64,000 nucleotides of DNA from Flavivirga abyssicola (GTDB taxonomy: Bacteria; Bacteroidota; Bacteroidia; Flavobacteriales; Flavobacteriaceae). The position numbers were made by a program, and so were the translations under genes. The notes under the pieces are model-generated. The model did not search any database. It was given only the letters and a program-made list of their open reading frames with translations, and was not told the origin of the DNA. Shown piece after piece: positions 52,338-61,650 of the stretch (within the stretch, counting starts at the first letter, position 1; each line of letters opens with the position of its first letter). The stretch is taken from NCBI RefSeq assembly GCF_030540775.2, contig NZ_CP141266.1, positions 3,831,001 to 3,895,000 on the forward strand, in the 5' to 3' direction.

Positions 52338-55172
52338 ATGATTAAACTACAAATTAGAGTAATTACACTTTTATTTTTCATTGTAAGTACAGCAGTTCAC
52401 GTATTTGCACAACAAAGTGTAACTAAAAATCTGGAATTAAATAGCCTAATCCCTTTAGACCAAAGTATAAAAAAAGGTGTGCTTCCAAATGGATTAACCT
52501 ATTATCTTAAAAGTACAGATGTTACTAAAAATGTAGCGAGTTATTATATTATTCAAAATGTAGGATCTGTTTTAGAGAATGATGACCAACAAGGATTGGC
52601 TCATTTTTTAGAACACATGGCATTTAATGGCACTAAAAACTTTGAAGGCAAAGGTATTTTAAATACGATGCAAAAACATGGATTAGTCTTTGGAAAAGAT
52701 ATTAATGCCTATACTTCCTTTGATGAAACAGTTTATAATATAAACAATATTCCCACAACCCCAGAGCTTATAGATACAGGCTTATTAGTATTACATGATT
52801 GGTCTAACTATTTATTGCTTACAGACGAGGAGATTGATGCAGAAAGAGGTGTTATTAAAGAGGAATGGCGTACCCGCCAAAGTGGAGGCATGCGAATTCT
52901 TCAGAAAAATATAGGTACGATGTTTAACCATTCAAAATATGCAAAGCGTTTACCAATTGGATTGATGGATATTGTTGATAATTTTGAATACAAAGCATTA
53001 CGCGATTTCTACCATGATTGGTATAGAACCGATTTACAGGCCATCGCTATTATAGGGGATATAGATGTTAATCAGGTTGAAGAAAAAATTAAAGCATTAT
53101 TCTCAAAGATTCCAGCCGTAAAAGAGCCTAAAGAACGGTTTGTTGTTACTATTCCAGATAATGATGAGATGCTATATTCTATGGCTATGGATGAAGAGGT
53201 TACGACCTCGGGTATAAGTTTTGGAATAAGACACCCAAAACCTTTAAAGGAAGAAACAGTAGCTAGCTTAAAAGCCTCTCTTTTAAATAACATGATAACA
53301 AGTATGTTATCTGCAAGAATTACTGAGCTTTCTAGAAAGCCTGAAGCCACTTTTTTAAGCGCACGAATAGGCTATGGAGGTCATTCTAGATCAACAAAGG
53401 CATTCAATATAACCATAAACCCGAAACCAAATCAACAACATGCAGCTTTTAAATCTGTTTTAACAGAAGTAAATAGGGCGGTGAAGTTTGGTTTTGCTAA
53501 AGCTGAGATTGAAAGAACCATTACAGATTTTACGAGCTATTATGAGAATCAGATTAGCAAAAAAGACGACATGTCTCATAAACGTATCGTTAAATTGATA
53601 CAAAACGATTATTTAGATAATGTAGCCATTGCAGATATAGAAAAGGAATTTGAGATTGTTAAATCAATATTTAATACATTAAAAGCAGATGAAATTCATT
53701 CAGCACTTAAAAAATTATACACAGATAAGAACAGATTTTTAACGCTAACAGGAGTAAAAGATAATAATAATTTAAGTAAAGAAGACGCATTAAATATAAT
53801 CAGTGATGTAGAAAATGATGCATCCATAGAAGCTTATACAGATGAGTTTGGAGGAAAAACATTAATTTCTGGTATGACAATAAAGAATGGTGCAATTACT
53901 TCAGAAGAAACCAATAAGGCTTTAGAATCGACAACATTCACTTTAAGTAATGGTATAAAAGTACATTACAAATATGCTAACAAAAATGCTAATGATGTAA
54001 AATTAAAAGCTTTGAGTAAAGGCGGTACATCCTTATTAAATGATACAGATCTACCTTCAACAGCTATATTACCTAATGTTGTTCAATACTCAGGTTTAGG
54101 AGATTATTCCTCTACAGATTTACCAAAAGTATTAGCAGGTAAAACGGCAAATACTTCTATTGGTATTTCAGGTTTATCAGAAAGTATCTCAGGGTCATCT
54201 GTAACAAAAGATACAGAAACGATGTTACAGATGGTATATCTTCGTTTTGTAAAACCCCGTTTCGATGAAAATGGATATGATGTCATCATGCAAAATGTAG
54301 AAAACTACAAAATAAGAAGAAAGGAGAATATTGCTGAGAAAATGAAGGATAGTATGACTGTTACTTTGTATGGGACTAACAGTCCAAAGAAGCGTATATT
54401 TAATGATGCTTTTATTAAGGATATTTCTTTTGATAAAATAAAGGCGATCTATAATGATAGATTTGGTAATGCAGCAGATTTTGAGTTTTTTATTGTAGGA
54501 GATATAGAAAAAGAGGCTTTAAAGCCTTTGTTAGAAAGATACGTAGCAAGTATACCTACAAACGATACAAAAGAAACCTGGAAAGATAATTCTACGCCTT
54601 GGTTAAGTGGGAAAATAGATAAAGATATTTATCTAAAAATGGAAGACCCAAAAAGTTCTGTAAGGATTTCATATAAAAATGACTATAAATATAGTTTGAA
54701 AAATGCGTTGATAGCTCGTGCATTAGGAGATATGTTGGATTTAAGATATACCGAAACTTTAAGAGAAGAAGAAGGCGGAACATATGGAGCCAGTACGAAT
54801 GCTGGCTTGTCTAAACGACCATTACAAAAAGCATCTATCTCTGTTAATTTTGATTGCAATCCAGATAAGGTAGAAACCTTAATAGCGATAGTACATGAAG
54901 AAATAAATAAAATGGCAGAAGGACATATTCTTCAGTTAGATTTAGATAAAACATTAACTAATTATTTAAAGGAGAGAAAGCAACAAAAAGATTATAATAG
55001 ATATGAAATGAGTTTGTTAACGCGTTATTATCGTGAAGGTTACAATATGAATGATTCAAAGAATTTTGAAGATATTGTCAATAATATTACGATAAAAGAT
55101 ATTCAAAACTTTGCTAAAACACTTTTAAAAGATGCAAAATCTTATGAAATTGTATTCAAGCCTAAAGTTTAA
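52338..55172 (+). CDS. M16 family zinc metallopeptidase (pitrilysin-like, two-domain)
   Basis: This 944-residue exported protein has a signal peptide (VITLLFFIVSTAVHVFA). The first half is the catalytic unit: LAHFLEHMAFNGTK (zinc motif HxxEH, about residue 90) and DEEIDAERGVIKEEW for the distal ligand. The second half (from about 530: STTFTLSNGIKVHYKYANKNANDVKL) is the inactive partner domain, with the late REEEGGTYGAS motif that is typical of M16 C-terminal halves. Periplasmic M16 proteases of this size degrade peptides. It is a paralogue of the truncated gene at 1-574. A terminator follows. Confidence 0.93.
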   Translation: MIKLQIRVITLLFFIVSTAVHVFAQQSVTKNLELNSLIPLDQSIKKGVLPNGLTYYLKSTDVTKNVASYYIIQNVGSVLENDDQQGLAHFLEHMAFNGTKNFEGKGILNTMQKHGLVFGKDINAYTSFDETVYNINNIPTTPELIDTGLLVLHDWSNYLLLTDEEIDAERGVIKEEWRTRQSGGMRILQKNIGTMFNHSKYAKRLPIGLMDIVDNFEYKALRDFYHDWYRTDLQAIAIIGDIDVNQVEEKIKALFSKIPAVKEPKERFVVTIPDNDEMLYSMAMDEEVTTSGISFGIRHPKPLKEETVASLKASLLNNMITSMLSARITELSRKPEATFLSARIGYGGHSRSTKAFNITINPKPNQQHAAFKSVLTEVNRAVKFGFAKAEIERTITDFTSYYENQISKKDDMSHKRIVKLIQNDYLDNVAIADIEKEFEIVKSIFNTLKADEIHSALKKLYTDKNRFLTLTGVKDNNNLSKEDALNIISDVENDASIEAYTDEFGGKTLISGMTIKNGAITSEETNKALESTTFTLSNGIKVHYKYANKNANDVKLKALSKGGTSLLNDTDLPSTAILPNVVQYSGLGDYSSTDLPKVLAGKTANTSIGISGLSESISGSSVTKDTETMLQMVYLRFVKPRFDENGYDVIMQNVENYKIRRKENIAEKMKDSMTVTLYGTNSPKKRIFNDAFIKDISFDKIKAIYNDRFGNAADFEFFIVGDIEKEALKPLLERYVASIPTNDTKETWKDNSTPWLSGKIDKDIYLKMEDPKSSVRISYKNDYKYSLKNALIARALGDMLDLRYTETLREEEGGTYGASTNAGLSKRPLQKASISVNFDCNPDKVETLIAIVHEEINKMAEGHILQLDLDKTLTNYLKERKQQKDYNRYEMSLLTRYYREGYNMNDSKNFEDIVNNITIKDIQNFAKTLLKDAKSYEIVFKPKV

Positions 55173-55287
55173 ACGTATTATTTCATTAAATAAAATTAAA
55201 GCATAGTAACATCTTTCTTAATACTTTTGTTTTTGTGTTAATTATATTCGAGTTAGTCCTTTGAAATATAATATAAGAAAGATAACT

Positions 55288-55316
55288 AAAGGGTTATTTA
55301 TAAATAACCCTTTTTT
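55288..55316 (+). terminator. Rho-independent terminator
   Basis: AAAGGGTTATTTA and TAAATAACCCTTT form a perfect palindrome (55288-55313) followed by more T. It lies about 115 bases after the M16 peptidase stop codon and 22 bases before the DsbD-like gene, separating their transcripts. Confidence 0.75.
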
Positions 55317-55337
55317 AAAAATATATAAAATAATATT

Positions 55338-57359
55338 ATGAAAAAAATTATTCTACTATTAGCCTTATTTTCTTTAACTATAGGGAACTCTCAAGTTTTT
55401 GATCCAGTTAAGTGGTCAACCTCTGTAGAGAAAATATCTGATACCGAATATAAGTTAATTTCTAAAGCAAGCATAGAGCCGGGTTGGCACCTATATTCTC
55501 AAGATGTACCTGAAGGAGGACCAATAGCTACAGCCTTTACTTTTGATGAAGCAAATGGTGCTTTTAAGTCTATAGGCAATACTACAGAAGAAGAAGGACA
55601 TACTGTGAATGATCCTATTTTTGAAATGAAAATTAAGTTTTTTGAGAATAAAGCTGCTTTTGAACAAAAAATAGAGGTTTTAGGGGATAAAAAAACAGTG
55701 AATGCAACTGTTGAGTTTATGGTATGTGATGACACGAGATGTCTACCACCTAAAGAGGTTGATTTGGTTTTTAATTTACCAACTTTAACCAAATCGGAAC
55801 CAAAAGCAGTTGAAGAAAAGCCTGCAATTACAGAAGCGCACTCAGACACATCTTCTTCAGAATCAGAATTAAAAGACGTAAAAACAGAGACCGGTAAACC
55901 AGCTTCAAATTCAGGATCAAAGAAAGGGCTTTGGACAATATTTTTTATTGCTTTTTTATCTGGATTCGCAGCATTGTTAACACCATGCGTGTTTCCTATG
56001 ATTCCAATGACGGTAAGTTTCTTTACCAAGCAAAGCAAAAATAAAGCAGCAGGAATTAGAAATGCTATTATTTATGGTGTTTCAATTATGGTTATTTACG
56101 TATTGCTAGGCGTTATAGTTAGTTTAATTTTTGGCCCCGATGCACTTAATGCTTTATCAACGAATGTTTGGTTTAATATTGCTTTCTTCTTACTGTTAAT
56201 AATATTTGCAGTATCCTTTTTAGGAGCTTTTGAGATTATGCTTCCTAATTCTTGGGCAAACAAAGTGGATAGTCAGGCAGACAGAGGCGGCCTAGTTGGT
56301 ATTTTCTTTATGGCTTTGGCCTTAGCTATAGTATCTTTTTCTTGTACAGGACCTATAGTAGGAACATTACTTGTTGAAGCAGCAGCTGGAGGTAGTCAGG
56401 TAGGACCTATTGTTGGAATGTTAGGGTTTTCACTTGCTATAGCCTTACCTTTTGCACTATTTGCTGCATTTCCGGGCTGGTTAAATTCATTACCAAAATC
56501 TGGAGGCTGGTTAAATACAGTAAAAGTGGTTTTAGGGTTTTTAGAACTTGCTTTAGCATTTAAATTCTTGTCAAATGCCGATTTGGTATTACAATTGCAT
56601 TGGTTAGAACGTGAAGTATTTATAGCCATTTGGATTGCTATATTTGGAGCGTTAGCTTTCTATCTTTTTGGAAAAATACAGTTACCACATGACTCTCCTT
56701 TAACCCATATTTCGGTTGGACGGTTATGTCTTGGTCTTTTAACACTCTCATTTACTATTTATATGATTCCAGGACTTTGGGGAGCGCCTTTAAACTTAAT
56801 TAGTGCTTTCCCGCCACCACAACATTATAGTGAATCTCCATACGGTGTTGGATTTAACAAAGTTGGTTCTGGTGGTTCTGCAGATAATCATATAGAGGTT
56901 CCAGAAGGTGCCCACCTTATGCCACCTCATAATATCTTAGCTTTTAATGATTATGATAAGGGCTTGGCATATGCTAAAAAAATAGGAAAACCTGTTATGA
57001 TTGACTTTACAGGACATGCTTGTGTGAATTGTAGAAAAATGGAACAAAACGTTTGGGTAAAACCTAAAGTGTTGGACATTCTTAAAAACGATGTGGTTCT
57101 TATTTCATTATATGTGGATGACAAGCGTAAATTAAAAGCCAGTGAAGTTATTGATTCTAAGTTACGACCAGGTAAAAAATTAAAGTATATAGGACAGAAA
57201 TGGAGTGAATTACAAACCATTAAATATAAAACGAATTCTCAACCGTTTTATGTTCTTATGGATCATAATGAAGGCAATCTAATAGATCCTGTGGCGTATA
57301 CACCAGATGTTGATGAATACTACACATGGCTAAAAGCAGGGGTTTCTAAGTTCAAATAA
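55338..57359 (+). CDS. DsbD-like protein-disulfide reductase (thioredoxin domain-containing)
   Basis: This 673-residue inner membrane protein carries reducing power from the cytoplasm to the periplasm. It has a signal peptide ([14 protein letters not shown]), an N-terminal DsbD-alpha-like domain with the Cys pair in [12 protein letters not shown] (about 130), an acidic linker, and a membrane core with Cys in [14 protein letters not shown] and [11 protein letters not shown]-terminal thioredoxin-like domain has [11 protein letters not shown] (CVNC, about residue 560). All three redox pairs of DsbD are present. The gene is followed 26 bases later by the class V aminotransferase gene. Substrates in this organism are unknown; cytochrome c maturation and disulfide isomerisation are typical. 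Confidence 0.93.
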   Translation: MKKIILLLALFSLTIGNSQVFDPVKWSTSVEKISDTEYKLISKASIEPGWHLYSQDVPEGGPIATAFTFDEANGAFKSIGNTTEEEGHTVNDPIFEMKIKFFENKAAFEQKIEVLGDKKTVNATVEFMVCDDTRCLPPKEVDLVFNLPTLTKSEPKAVEEKPAITEAHSDTSSSESELKDVKTETGKPASNSGSKKGLWTIFFIAFLSGFAALLTPCVFPMIPMTVSFFTKQSKNKAAGIRNAIIYGVSIMVIYVLLGVIVSLIFGPDALNALSTNVWFNIAFFLLLIIFAVSFLGAFEIMLPNSWANKVDSQADRGGLVGIFFMALALAIVSFSCTGPIVGTLLVEAAAGGSQVGPIVGMLGFSLAIALPFALFAAFPGWLNSLPKSGGWLNTVKVVLGFLELALAFKFLSNADLVLQLHWLEREVFIAIWIAIFGALAFYLFGKIQLPHDSPLTHISVGRLCLGLLTLSFTIYMIPGLWGAPLNLISAFPPPQHYSESPYGVGFNKVGSGGSADNHIEVPEGAHLMPPHNILAFNDYDKGLAYAKKIGKPVMIDFTGHACVNCRKMEQNVWVKPKVLDILKNDVVLISLYVDDKRKLKASEVIDSKLRPGKKLKYIGQKWSELQTIKYKTNSQPFYVLMDHNEGNLIDPVAYTPDVDEYYTWLKAGVSKFK

Positions 57360-57385
57360 AAATTTATAGATATTAGAATAAAATT

Positions 57386-58903
57386 ATGATAAAGACTATA
57401 AAGAATAAACTAACTCCTAAGTCTAAAGATAATGATTCAAGCCTAGAAGACTATTTTAAACCCTTTCGAAATAATATAGTTGGTGTAAACGAATCTTTTG
57501 AATCTCCTTATGGAAAGCAGAAAATTATTTATGCCGATTGGACAGCTAGTGGGCGACTATATAAGCCTATAGAACAAAAATTACTTAATCAAATAGGGCC
57601 TTTTGTAGCTAATACGCATACAGAAACATCTATAACTGGTTCTGCAATGACATTGGCTTATCATGATGCTAGAAATATCATTAAAAAGCATGTAAATGCT
57701 TCAAATGAAGATGTGCTTATAACAGTTGGCACAGGTATGACAGGAGCCATTAATAAGTTTCAACGTATTTTAGGTTTAAAACTAAATGAGAACTTAAAAG
57801 AACATACAGTTGTTCCAGAGGCTTTAAGACCTATCATTTTTGTGTCGCATATGGAGCATCATTCTAACCAAACATCCTGGTTAGAAACGATTGCACGCGT
57901 TGAAGTGATCCCTTCGAATGAGGCGGGTTTACCATGTGCAAAAAATTTAGAAAAGCTTATTGCTAAGTATAAAGATTGTCCAATAAAAATAGCAGCTATT
58001 ACTGGCTGTTCTAACGTAACTGGTATTAGAACCAATTACCATGAAGTCGCAAAAATTATGCATCAGAATAATGGCTTGTGCTTTGTGGATTTTGCATGTT
58101 CGGCACCTTATGTAGATATTAATATGCATCCAGAAGATGAAGACATGTATTTAGATGCTATTACATTTTCCCCTCATAAATTCTTGGGAGGTCCTGGGGC
58201 TTCAGGCGTATTAATTTTTAATAAAAAATTATATAAAAATTTAGTGCCAGACAATCCAGGAGGTGGTACGGTATCTTACACTAATCCTTGGGGAGACCAT
58301 GATTATATAGATGATATAGAAACTAGAGAAGACGGTGGAACACCAGGGTTTTTACAGGCTATAAAAATTGCACTATCCATCCAACTTAAAGAGAAAATGG
58401 GGGTACAAAATATCCTGGATAGAGAACATGAGTTGAATGCTATCATTTTTGAAAAACTGGGAGCCATAGAAAATCTAACAATACTGGCACCAGAGCATAC
58501 AGATAGGCTAGGGGTGTTCTCTTTTTATATTGAAGACGCACATTACAATTTAATTGTTAAACTATTAAATGACCGTTTTGGGGTACAAACCAGAGGAGGA
58601 TGCTCTTGTGCAGGAACCTATGGACATTATTTATTAAATGTAGACGAGCCAACATCTAAGTCTATAGAACAAAAAATATTGGAAGGCTGTTTGATAGAGC
58701 GACCAGGTTGGATAAGAATGTCTATTCACCCTACTATGACTAATGATGACATCCACTTTATTTGTGACGCTATTAAAGAGGTTGCTAAGCATTATGAGGC
58801 TTGGGGAAAAGATTATGAATACAACGCTATAAAAAATGAGTTTATTCATAAAGGAAATTACAATATCGAAAAAGAAATAACCAAAGATTGGTTTAATTTA
58901 TAG
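57386..58903 (+). CDS. Class V aminotransferase-fold PLP-dependent enzyme
   Basis: This 505-residue cytoplasmic enzyme belongs to the cysteine desulfurase-like group. It shows YADWTASGRLYKPIE near the start, HMEHHSNQTSWLE, FVDFACSAPY (PLP-binding Asp) and FSPHKFLGGPGASGVL (Schiff-base Lys about 264). A distinctive Cys pair sits in TRGGCSCAGTYGH (about 405). The Cys loop resembles SufS/Csd enzymes, but the length is greater than theirs (about 400) and the family's exact reaction is not established. The gene follows the DsbD-like gene and is probably co-transcribed with it. Confidence 0.85.
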   Translation: MIKTIKNKLTPKSKDNDSSLEDYFKPFRNNIVGVNESFESPYGKQKIIYADWTASGRLYKPIEQKLLNQIGPFVANTHTETSITGSAMTLAYHDARNIIKKHVNASNEDVLITVGTGMTGAINKFQRILGLKLNENLKEHTVVPEALRPIIFVSHMEHHSNQTSWLETIARVEVIPSNEAGLPCAKNLEKLIAKYKDCPIKIAAITGCSNVTGIRTNYHEVAKIMHQNNGLCFVDFACSAPYVDINMHPEDEDMYLDAITFSPHKFLGGPGASGVLIFNKKLYKNLVPDNPGGGTVSYTNPWGDHDYIDDIETREDGGTPGFLQAIKIALSIQLKEKMGVQNILDREHELNAIIFEKLGAIENLTILAPEHTDRLGVFSFYIEDAHYNLIVKLLNDRFGVQTRGGCSCAGTYGHYLLNVDEPTSKSIEQKILEGCLIERPGWIRMSIHPTMTNDDIHFICDAIKEVAKHYEAWGKDYEYNAIKNEFIHKGNYNIEKEITKDWFNL

Positions 58904-58961
58904 TCTGATTTCGATGTAATCTTATCGTTAGCTCTCATTATTTTATAGTTATTGCTTTGTC

Positions 58962-58976
58962 ATTCCTGAGAAGGCA
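58962..58976. repeat. Left half of a hairpin repeat split by the IS element
   Basis: ATTCCTG (58962-58968) is the left arm of a hairpin whose right arm CAGGAAT now lies at 60264-60270. Joining the outer flanks across one copy of the target duplication restores ATTCCTG-AGAAGG-CAGGAAT. Similar ATTCCTG..CAGGAAT hairpins are common between genes in many bacteria. Confidence 0.55.
58967..58976. repeat. 10-bp target-site duplication, left copy
   Basis: TGAGAAGGCA here is repeated exactly at 60256-60265, directly outside the two terminal inverted repeats of the IS element. The length suits IS4-family insertion. Confidence 0.8.
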
Positions 58977-60255
58977 CACTACTGTCCGGAATAAATTTAT
59001 TCAAAAATAGCATATTGATATTTAACTTTATTTTGTTGTTGTTTTCTAATTCTATTTTGATAGTCCATTGTGTTTTTGACAGGCACAAACATTAAAGAAC
59101 AGAGCTTTTCAACAAATAAATAAAGAGGTTCTTTAGCTGATTTCATTTTCTTCAAGATCAATGCCAAAGTATAGGTAATGATGGCTGTATAGATCTGTAT
59201 TTTCACTGCATTTTCAGATGTGCCTATAAACCGTTTTATCTTTAAATTTTGCTTTATCCATTTGAAAAACAATTCAATATCCCATCTTTTCTTGTATAGA
59301 TCGGCTATCTGCTCTGCAGGTTTTTCTAAATCATTAGTTGCTATTATCAATGGGGTATCTTTATCTTCTCTTTTAACGGTAATTCTTCTTAACGGTTCCC
59401 TATACTCATTCTTTTTTCCTTTGCGTGGCGTTTTATTTTTAAACAAAACGATCTCATCTGCCATTATTCTACTTTCCTGTTTTGAATCTACAGGAAAGGT
59501 ATCTACCACTTTGAGTGACGCATTTTTTTTAAATCGGGTTATAAAAATGCTATTGTGCCGATGTATTTTATACCACCAGTTGTAATCGGTGTAGCCTTTA
59601 TCAAAAACGTAAACAGCATTGGGTTCTATTTTTAGCTCTTGACCTTTATTGATATCATTAATATCACTGTTGGTAATACTTAATTGGGATAATGTTTTGG
59701 TCAATGGGCTATATAACAAATGAATTTTAAGCCCTTTGGTCCGGTGATTCATTTCATCAACCCATTTATGGCGGTGGTTGCTCAATGGTATTGGTGAGGA
59801 ATCCAATAGATATAAAAGCGCTTTTAAATCTTTAGTACTATCATGATGGACCTGTGATATAAGATAATTGGCCAATTCTTCAAAAACTCTTGAGTCCCTT
59901 TTTTGATTGGCCTCTCCCAAGGTAGACCTCTTTATCCTTTTTACCCCTAAATGATAATGTTTGTTAGAAAATGAGTTAAAAGTGGTCTCTAGTTCCCGTA
60001 AACTATTGGCCTTGCTTAATTGGGCATAGATCATAGCCACCAGATGATCCCATGTCTTAAATCCTTTTGAATATTTATCCGTTTTATTACGCTCTACTAT
60101 GCTCCTGAATTTTTGCTTTGGCAATAATGATAACAGCTCTCCGAAATATGTTTGAGAATACATGAAAATTAAGTCTTTTGGTTTAACTAATCTTAATAAG
60201 ATCAGTGAAAATAATACAAATAAAACAATATAATATATTATTCCGGACAGTAGTG
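58977..60255 (-). mobile_element. IS4-family insertion sequence
   Basis: This 1279-bp element is bounded by perfect 18-bp inverted repeats, CACTACTGTCCGGAATAA (58977-58994) and its complement (60238-60255). It is flanked by a 10-bp direct repeat, TGAGAAGGCA, as target duplication. It contains one transposase gene on the minus strand. Identical ends and duplication plus an intact gene indicate a recent, probably active insertion. Confidence 0.92.
58997..60163 (-). CDS. IS4-family transposase (DDE)
   Basis: This 388-residue protein starts at the ATG at 60163. A GTG further upstream (60274) lies outside the element's end and would add residues coded by flanking DNA, so it is rejected. A DUF4372-like N-terminal part (ELLSLLPKQKFRSIVERNKTDKYSKGFKTWDHLVAMIYAQ) is followed by the catalytic core with Asp in LLDSSPIPLSN, Asp in VYVFDKGYTDYNWW and the Y-x2-R-x3-E-x6-K signature in YKKRWDIELFFKWIKQ. 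The gene fills almost the whole element and ends 2 bases inside the left inverted repeat. Confidence 0.93.
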   Translation of the reverse strand: MYSQTYFGELLSLLPKQKFRSIVERNKTDKYSKGFKTWDHLVAMIYAQLSKANSLRELETTFNSFSNKHYHLGVKRIKRSTLGEANQKRDSRVFEELANYLISQVHHDSTKDLKALLYLLDSSPIPLSNHRHKWVDEMNHRTKGLKIHLLYSPLTKTLSQLSITNSDINDINKGQELKIEPNAVYVFDKGYTDYNWWYKIHRHNSIFITRFKKNASLKVVDTFPVDSKQESRIMADEIVLFKNKTPRKGKKNEYREPLRRITVKREDKDTPLIIATNDLEKPAEQIADLYKKRWDIELFFKWIKQNLKIKRFIGTSENAVKIQIYTAIITYTLALILKKMKSAKEPLYLFVEKLCSLMFVPVKNTMDYQNRIRKQQQNKVKYQYAIFE

Positions 60256-60274
60256 TGAGAAGGCAGGAATCCAC

Positions 60275-60692
60275 ATGAATAACAGAAATATTTAATAGCG
60301 AGTAGGTTTCTGCTTTACTGAACTGCGGTGTACCACATCTTTAAAAAAAGATTCATTATTAACTTTTCTTTACCCGTCCAAAGAAAAGTAACAAACCTGC
60401 CTGCCATGCCTTTGGCTTGGTAGACCGACAGGCAGGAGAAAAGACGCCCCTTCGATAGGAATTTCTTCTCTCGGCTTACGCCCGAGAAGAACCAAGCACA
60501 AAACTTCGACGTCGCGCCAATGTATTATCCAATGCTATACTACTTTTCAATGTTTTTCCCCCAATGCGACACTCTGGCTGCTTCACTAAAATAGTCCACT
60601 GGACTATTTCTAAACGTTCTCCCCTCTTACGAAGGGTCGGGACTTGCCTAATGGTCATTTCTTAACGAACACCTTAATCCCTTTTTTTGTTC
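60275..60692. other. GC-richer intergenic mosaic with several hairpins
   Basis: This 418-base stretch between the IS element and the LysR gene holds three inverted repeats: CCTGCCTG (60396-60403) with CAGGCAGG (60429-60436); TTCTTCTC-type arms around 60472-60489; and AAATAGTCCA/TGGACTATTT (60589-60609). Its GC content is visibly above its neighbours. A 60-codon reading frame on the minus strand (60476-60658) has unusual composition and is probably not a gene. The stretch looks like dispersed repeat DNA. Confidence 0.45.
60589..60609. repeat. Perfect 21-base inverted repeat
   Basis: AAATAGTCCA (60589-60598) and TGGACTATTT (60600-60609) are perfectly complementary around a single central base. 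Function unknown; it is part of the GC-richer mosaic before the LysR gene. Confidence 0.5.
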
Positions 60693-61571
60693 CTAAATAA
60701 AATCAAAGACCCTATTCAAAATAGGGTTTCTATTATGCTTATTCCATACCATTGAAAGCGTGGTTTTTTGTTTTATTTTAGATAATTCAATGAACTTTAC
60801 TTTTTTGTTATTGATATCTATTAGAGACATGGGGACAATAGAAATGCCAAAATTATTCTCAACAAGCTTATATATAGAGCTAGCATGAATGGTATTATGT
60901 GAAATGATAGGAGAAAAACCACTATCATCGAAAATTTGCATCACTTTTTCAAAATAAGTAGTACTATATTTAGGGTCAAATAAAATAAATGGTTCCTCTT
61001 TCAACTGCTGTAAACCCTTAAAGGTTTCTTTATTTAATGCATGACTATGTGGTAACACCAGACAAAAATTCTCCTTTAAAATGGGTTTAATTTCCAATTC
61101 TTTAGGGACTCTGTCTAAACGTACAAAGCCTAAATCTATATCATAAGAAAGCAGCTCTTCTATTTGCTTATGATTTCCCATTTCTTTTAAGCTAAATAGT
61201 AGATCAGGATGTTCCTTCTCAAATGCTATTAATAAATTGGGAATTATTTCTTGCATGGCAGACCCTACATATCCAAATTTCAAATCACCTTTTTTACCAT
61301 CATTCAATAATTTGGCATGATAAAAAGTGTGCTCCAGACTTTTTAAGTTTAAGGTTAATTCTTCTTTAAGGTATTCCCCAGCCTTGGTAAGTATTACTTT
61401 TCTATTATGTCTTTCAAATAAAAGAACCCCCAAATCATCTTCCATTTGTTTAATCTGTCTACTCAATCCTGGTTGAGAAATGAATAAACGTTCAGCAGCT
61501 TTTCTGAAGTGTAAATCTTTAGCAACCGCTAGAAAATATCTAATATGTCTTAATTCTATTTGATAACTCAT
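60693..61571 (-). CDS. LysR family transcriptional regulator
   Basis: This 292-residue protein has the N-terminal winged helix of the family (ELRHIRYFLAVAKDLHFRKAAERLFISQPGLSRQIKQMEDDLGVLLFERHNRKVILTKAG, about 5-65) and a periplasmic-binding-protein-like effector domain after residue 90. It is divergent from hutH with only 79 bases between the start codons, and the two promoters overlap, so it is a good candidate for the hut regulator, responding perhaps to urocanate or histidine. That role is inferred from position; LysR proteins commonly control the neighbouring divergent gene and themselves. Confidence 0.92.
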   Translation of the reverse strand: MSYQIELRHIRYFLAVAKDLHFRKAAERLFISQPGLSRQIKQMEDDLGVLLFERHNRKVILTKAGEYLKEELTLNLKSLEHTFYHAKLLNDGKKGDLKFGYVGSAMQEIIPNLLIAFEKEHPDLLFSLKEMGNHKQIEELLSYDIDLGFVRLDRVPKELEIKPILKENFCLVLPHSHALNKETFKGLQQLKEEPFILFDPKYSTTYFEKVMQIFDDSGFSPIISHNTIHASSIYKLVENNFGISIVPMSLIDINNKKVKFIELSKIKQKTTLSMVWNKHNRNPILNRVFDFI

Positions 61572-61598
61572 GGTTATTGTTTTGAACTATAAATGATA

Positions 61599-61629
61599 TT
61601 GTTAGTTATCAAAATTAAAAATAACTTTG
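61599..61629 (+). promoter_or_regulatory. hutH promoter
   Basis: TTG (61599-61601) is followed after 20 bases by TAACTTTG (61622-61629), matching the TTG / TAnnTTTG consensus. Transcription would start about 15 bases before the ATG at 61651. This also rules out a TTG start codon at 61627, which lies within the -7 box. Confidence 0.55.
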
Positions 61630-61640
61630 TTATTCACCAA
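61610..61640 (-). promoter_or_regulatory. Promoter of the LysR gene
   Basis: On the minus strand, TTG (complement of 61638-61640) is followed after 20 bases by TAATTTTG (complement of 61610-61617). It overlaps the hutH promoter by about 20 bases on the opposite strand. Confidence 0.45.
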
Positions 61641-61650
61641 TTTTTATAGA

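Noticed and set aside
60164-60274. N-terminal extension of the transposase from a GTG start
   Set aside because: It would start outside the IS terminal repeat in flanking DNA; the ATG at 60163 is inside the element and gives a normal IS4 N-terminus.
60476-60658. 60-codon frame on the minus strand
   Set aside because: It has atypical composition, lies in a mosaic of inverted repeats, and shows no signal, domain or ribosome site.
61627-61650. TTG start for hutH eight codons upstream
   Set aside because: It lies inside the predicted TAACTTTG promoter box, and the protein from the ATG at 61651 matches the usual HutH length.
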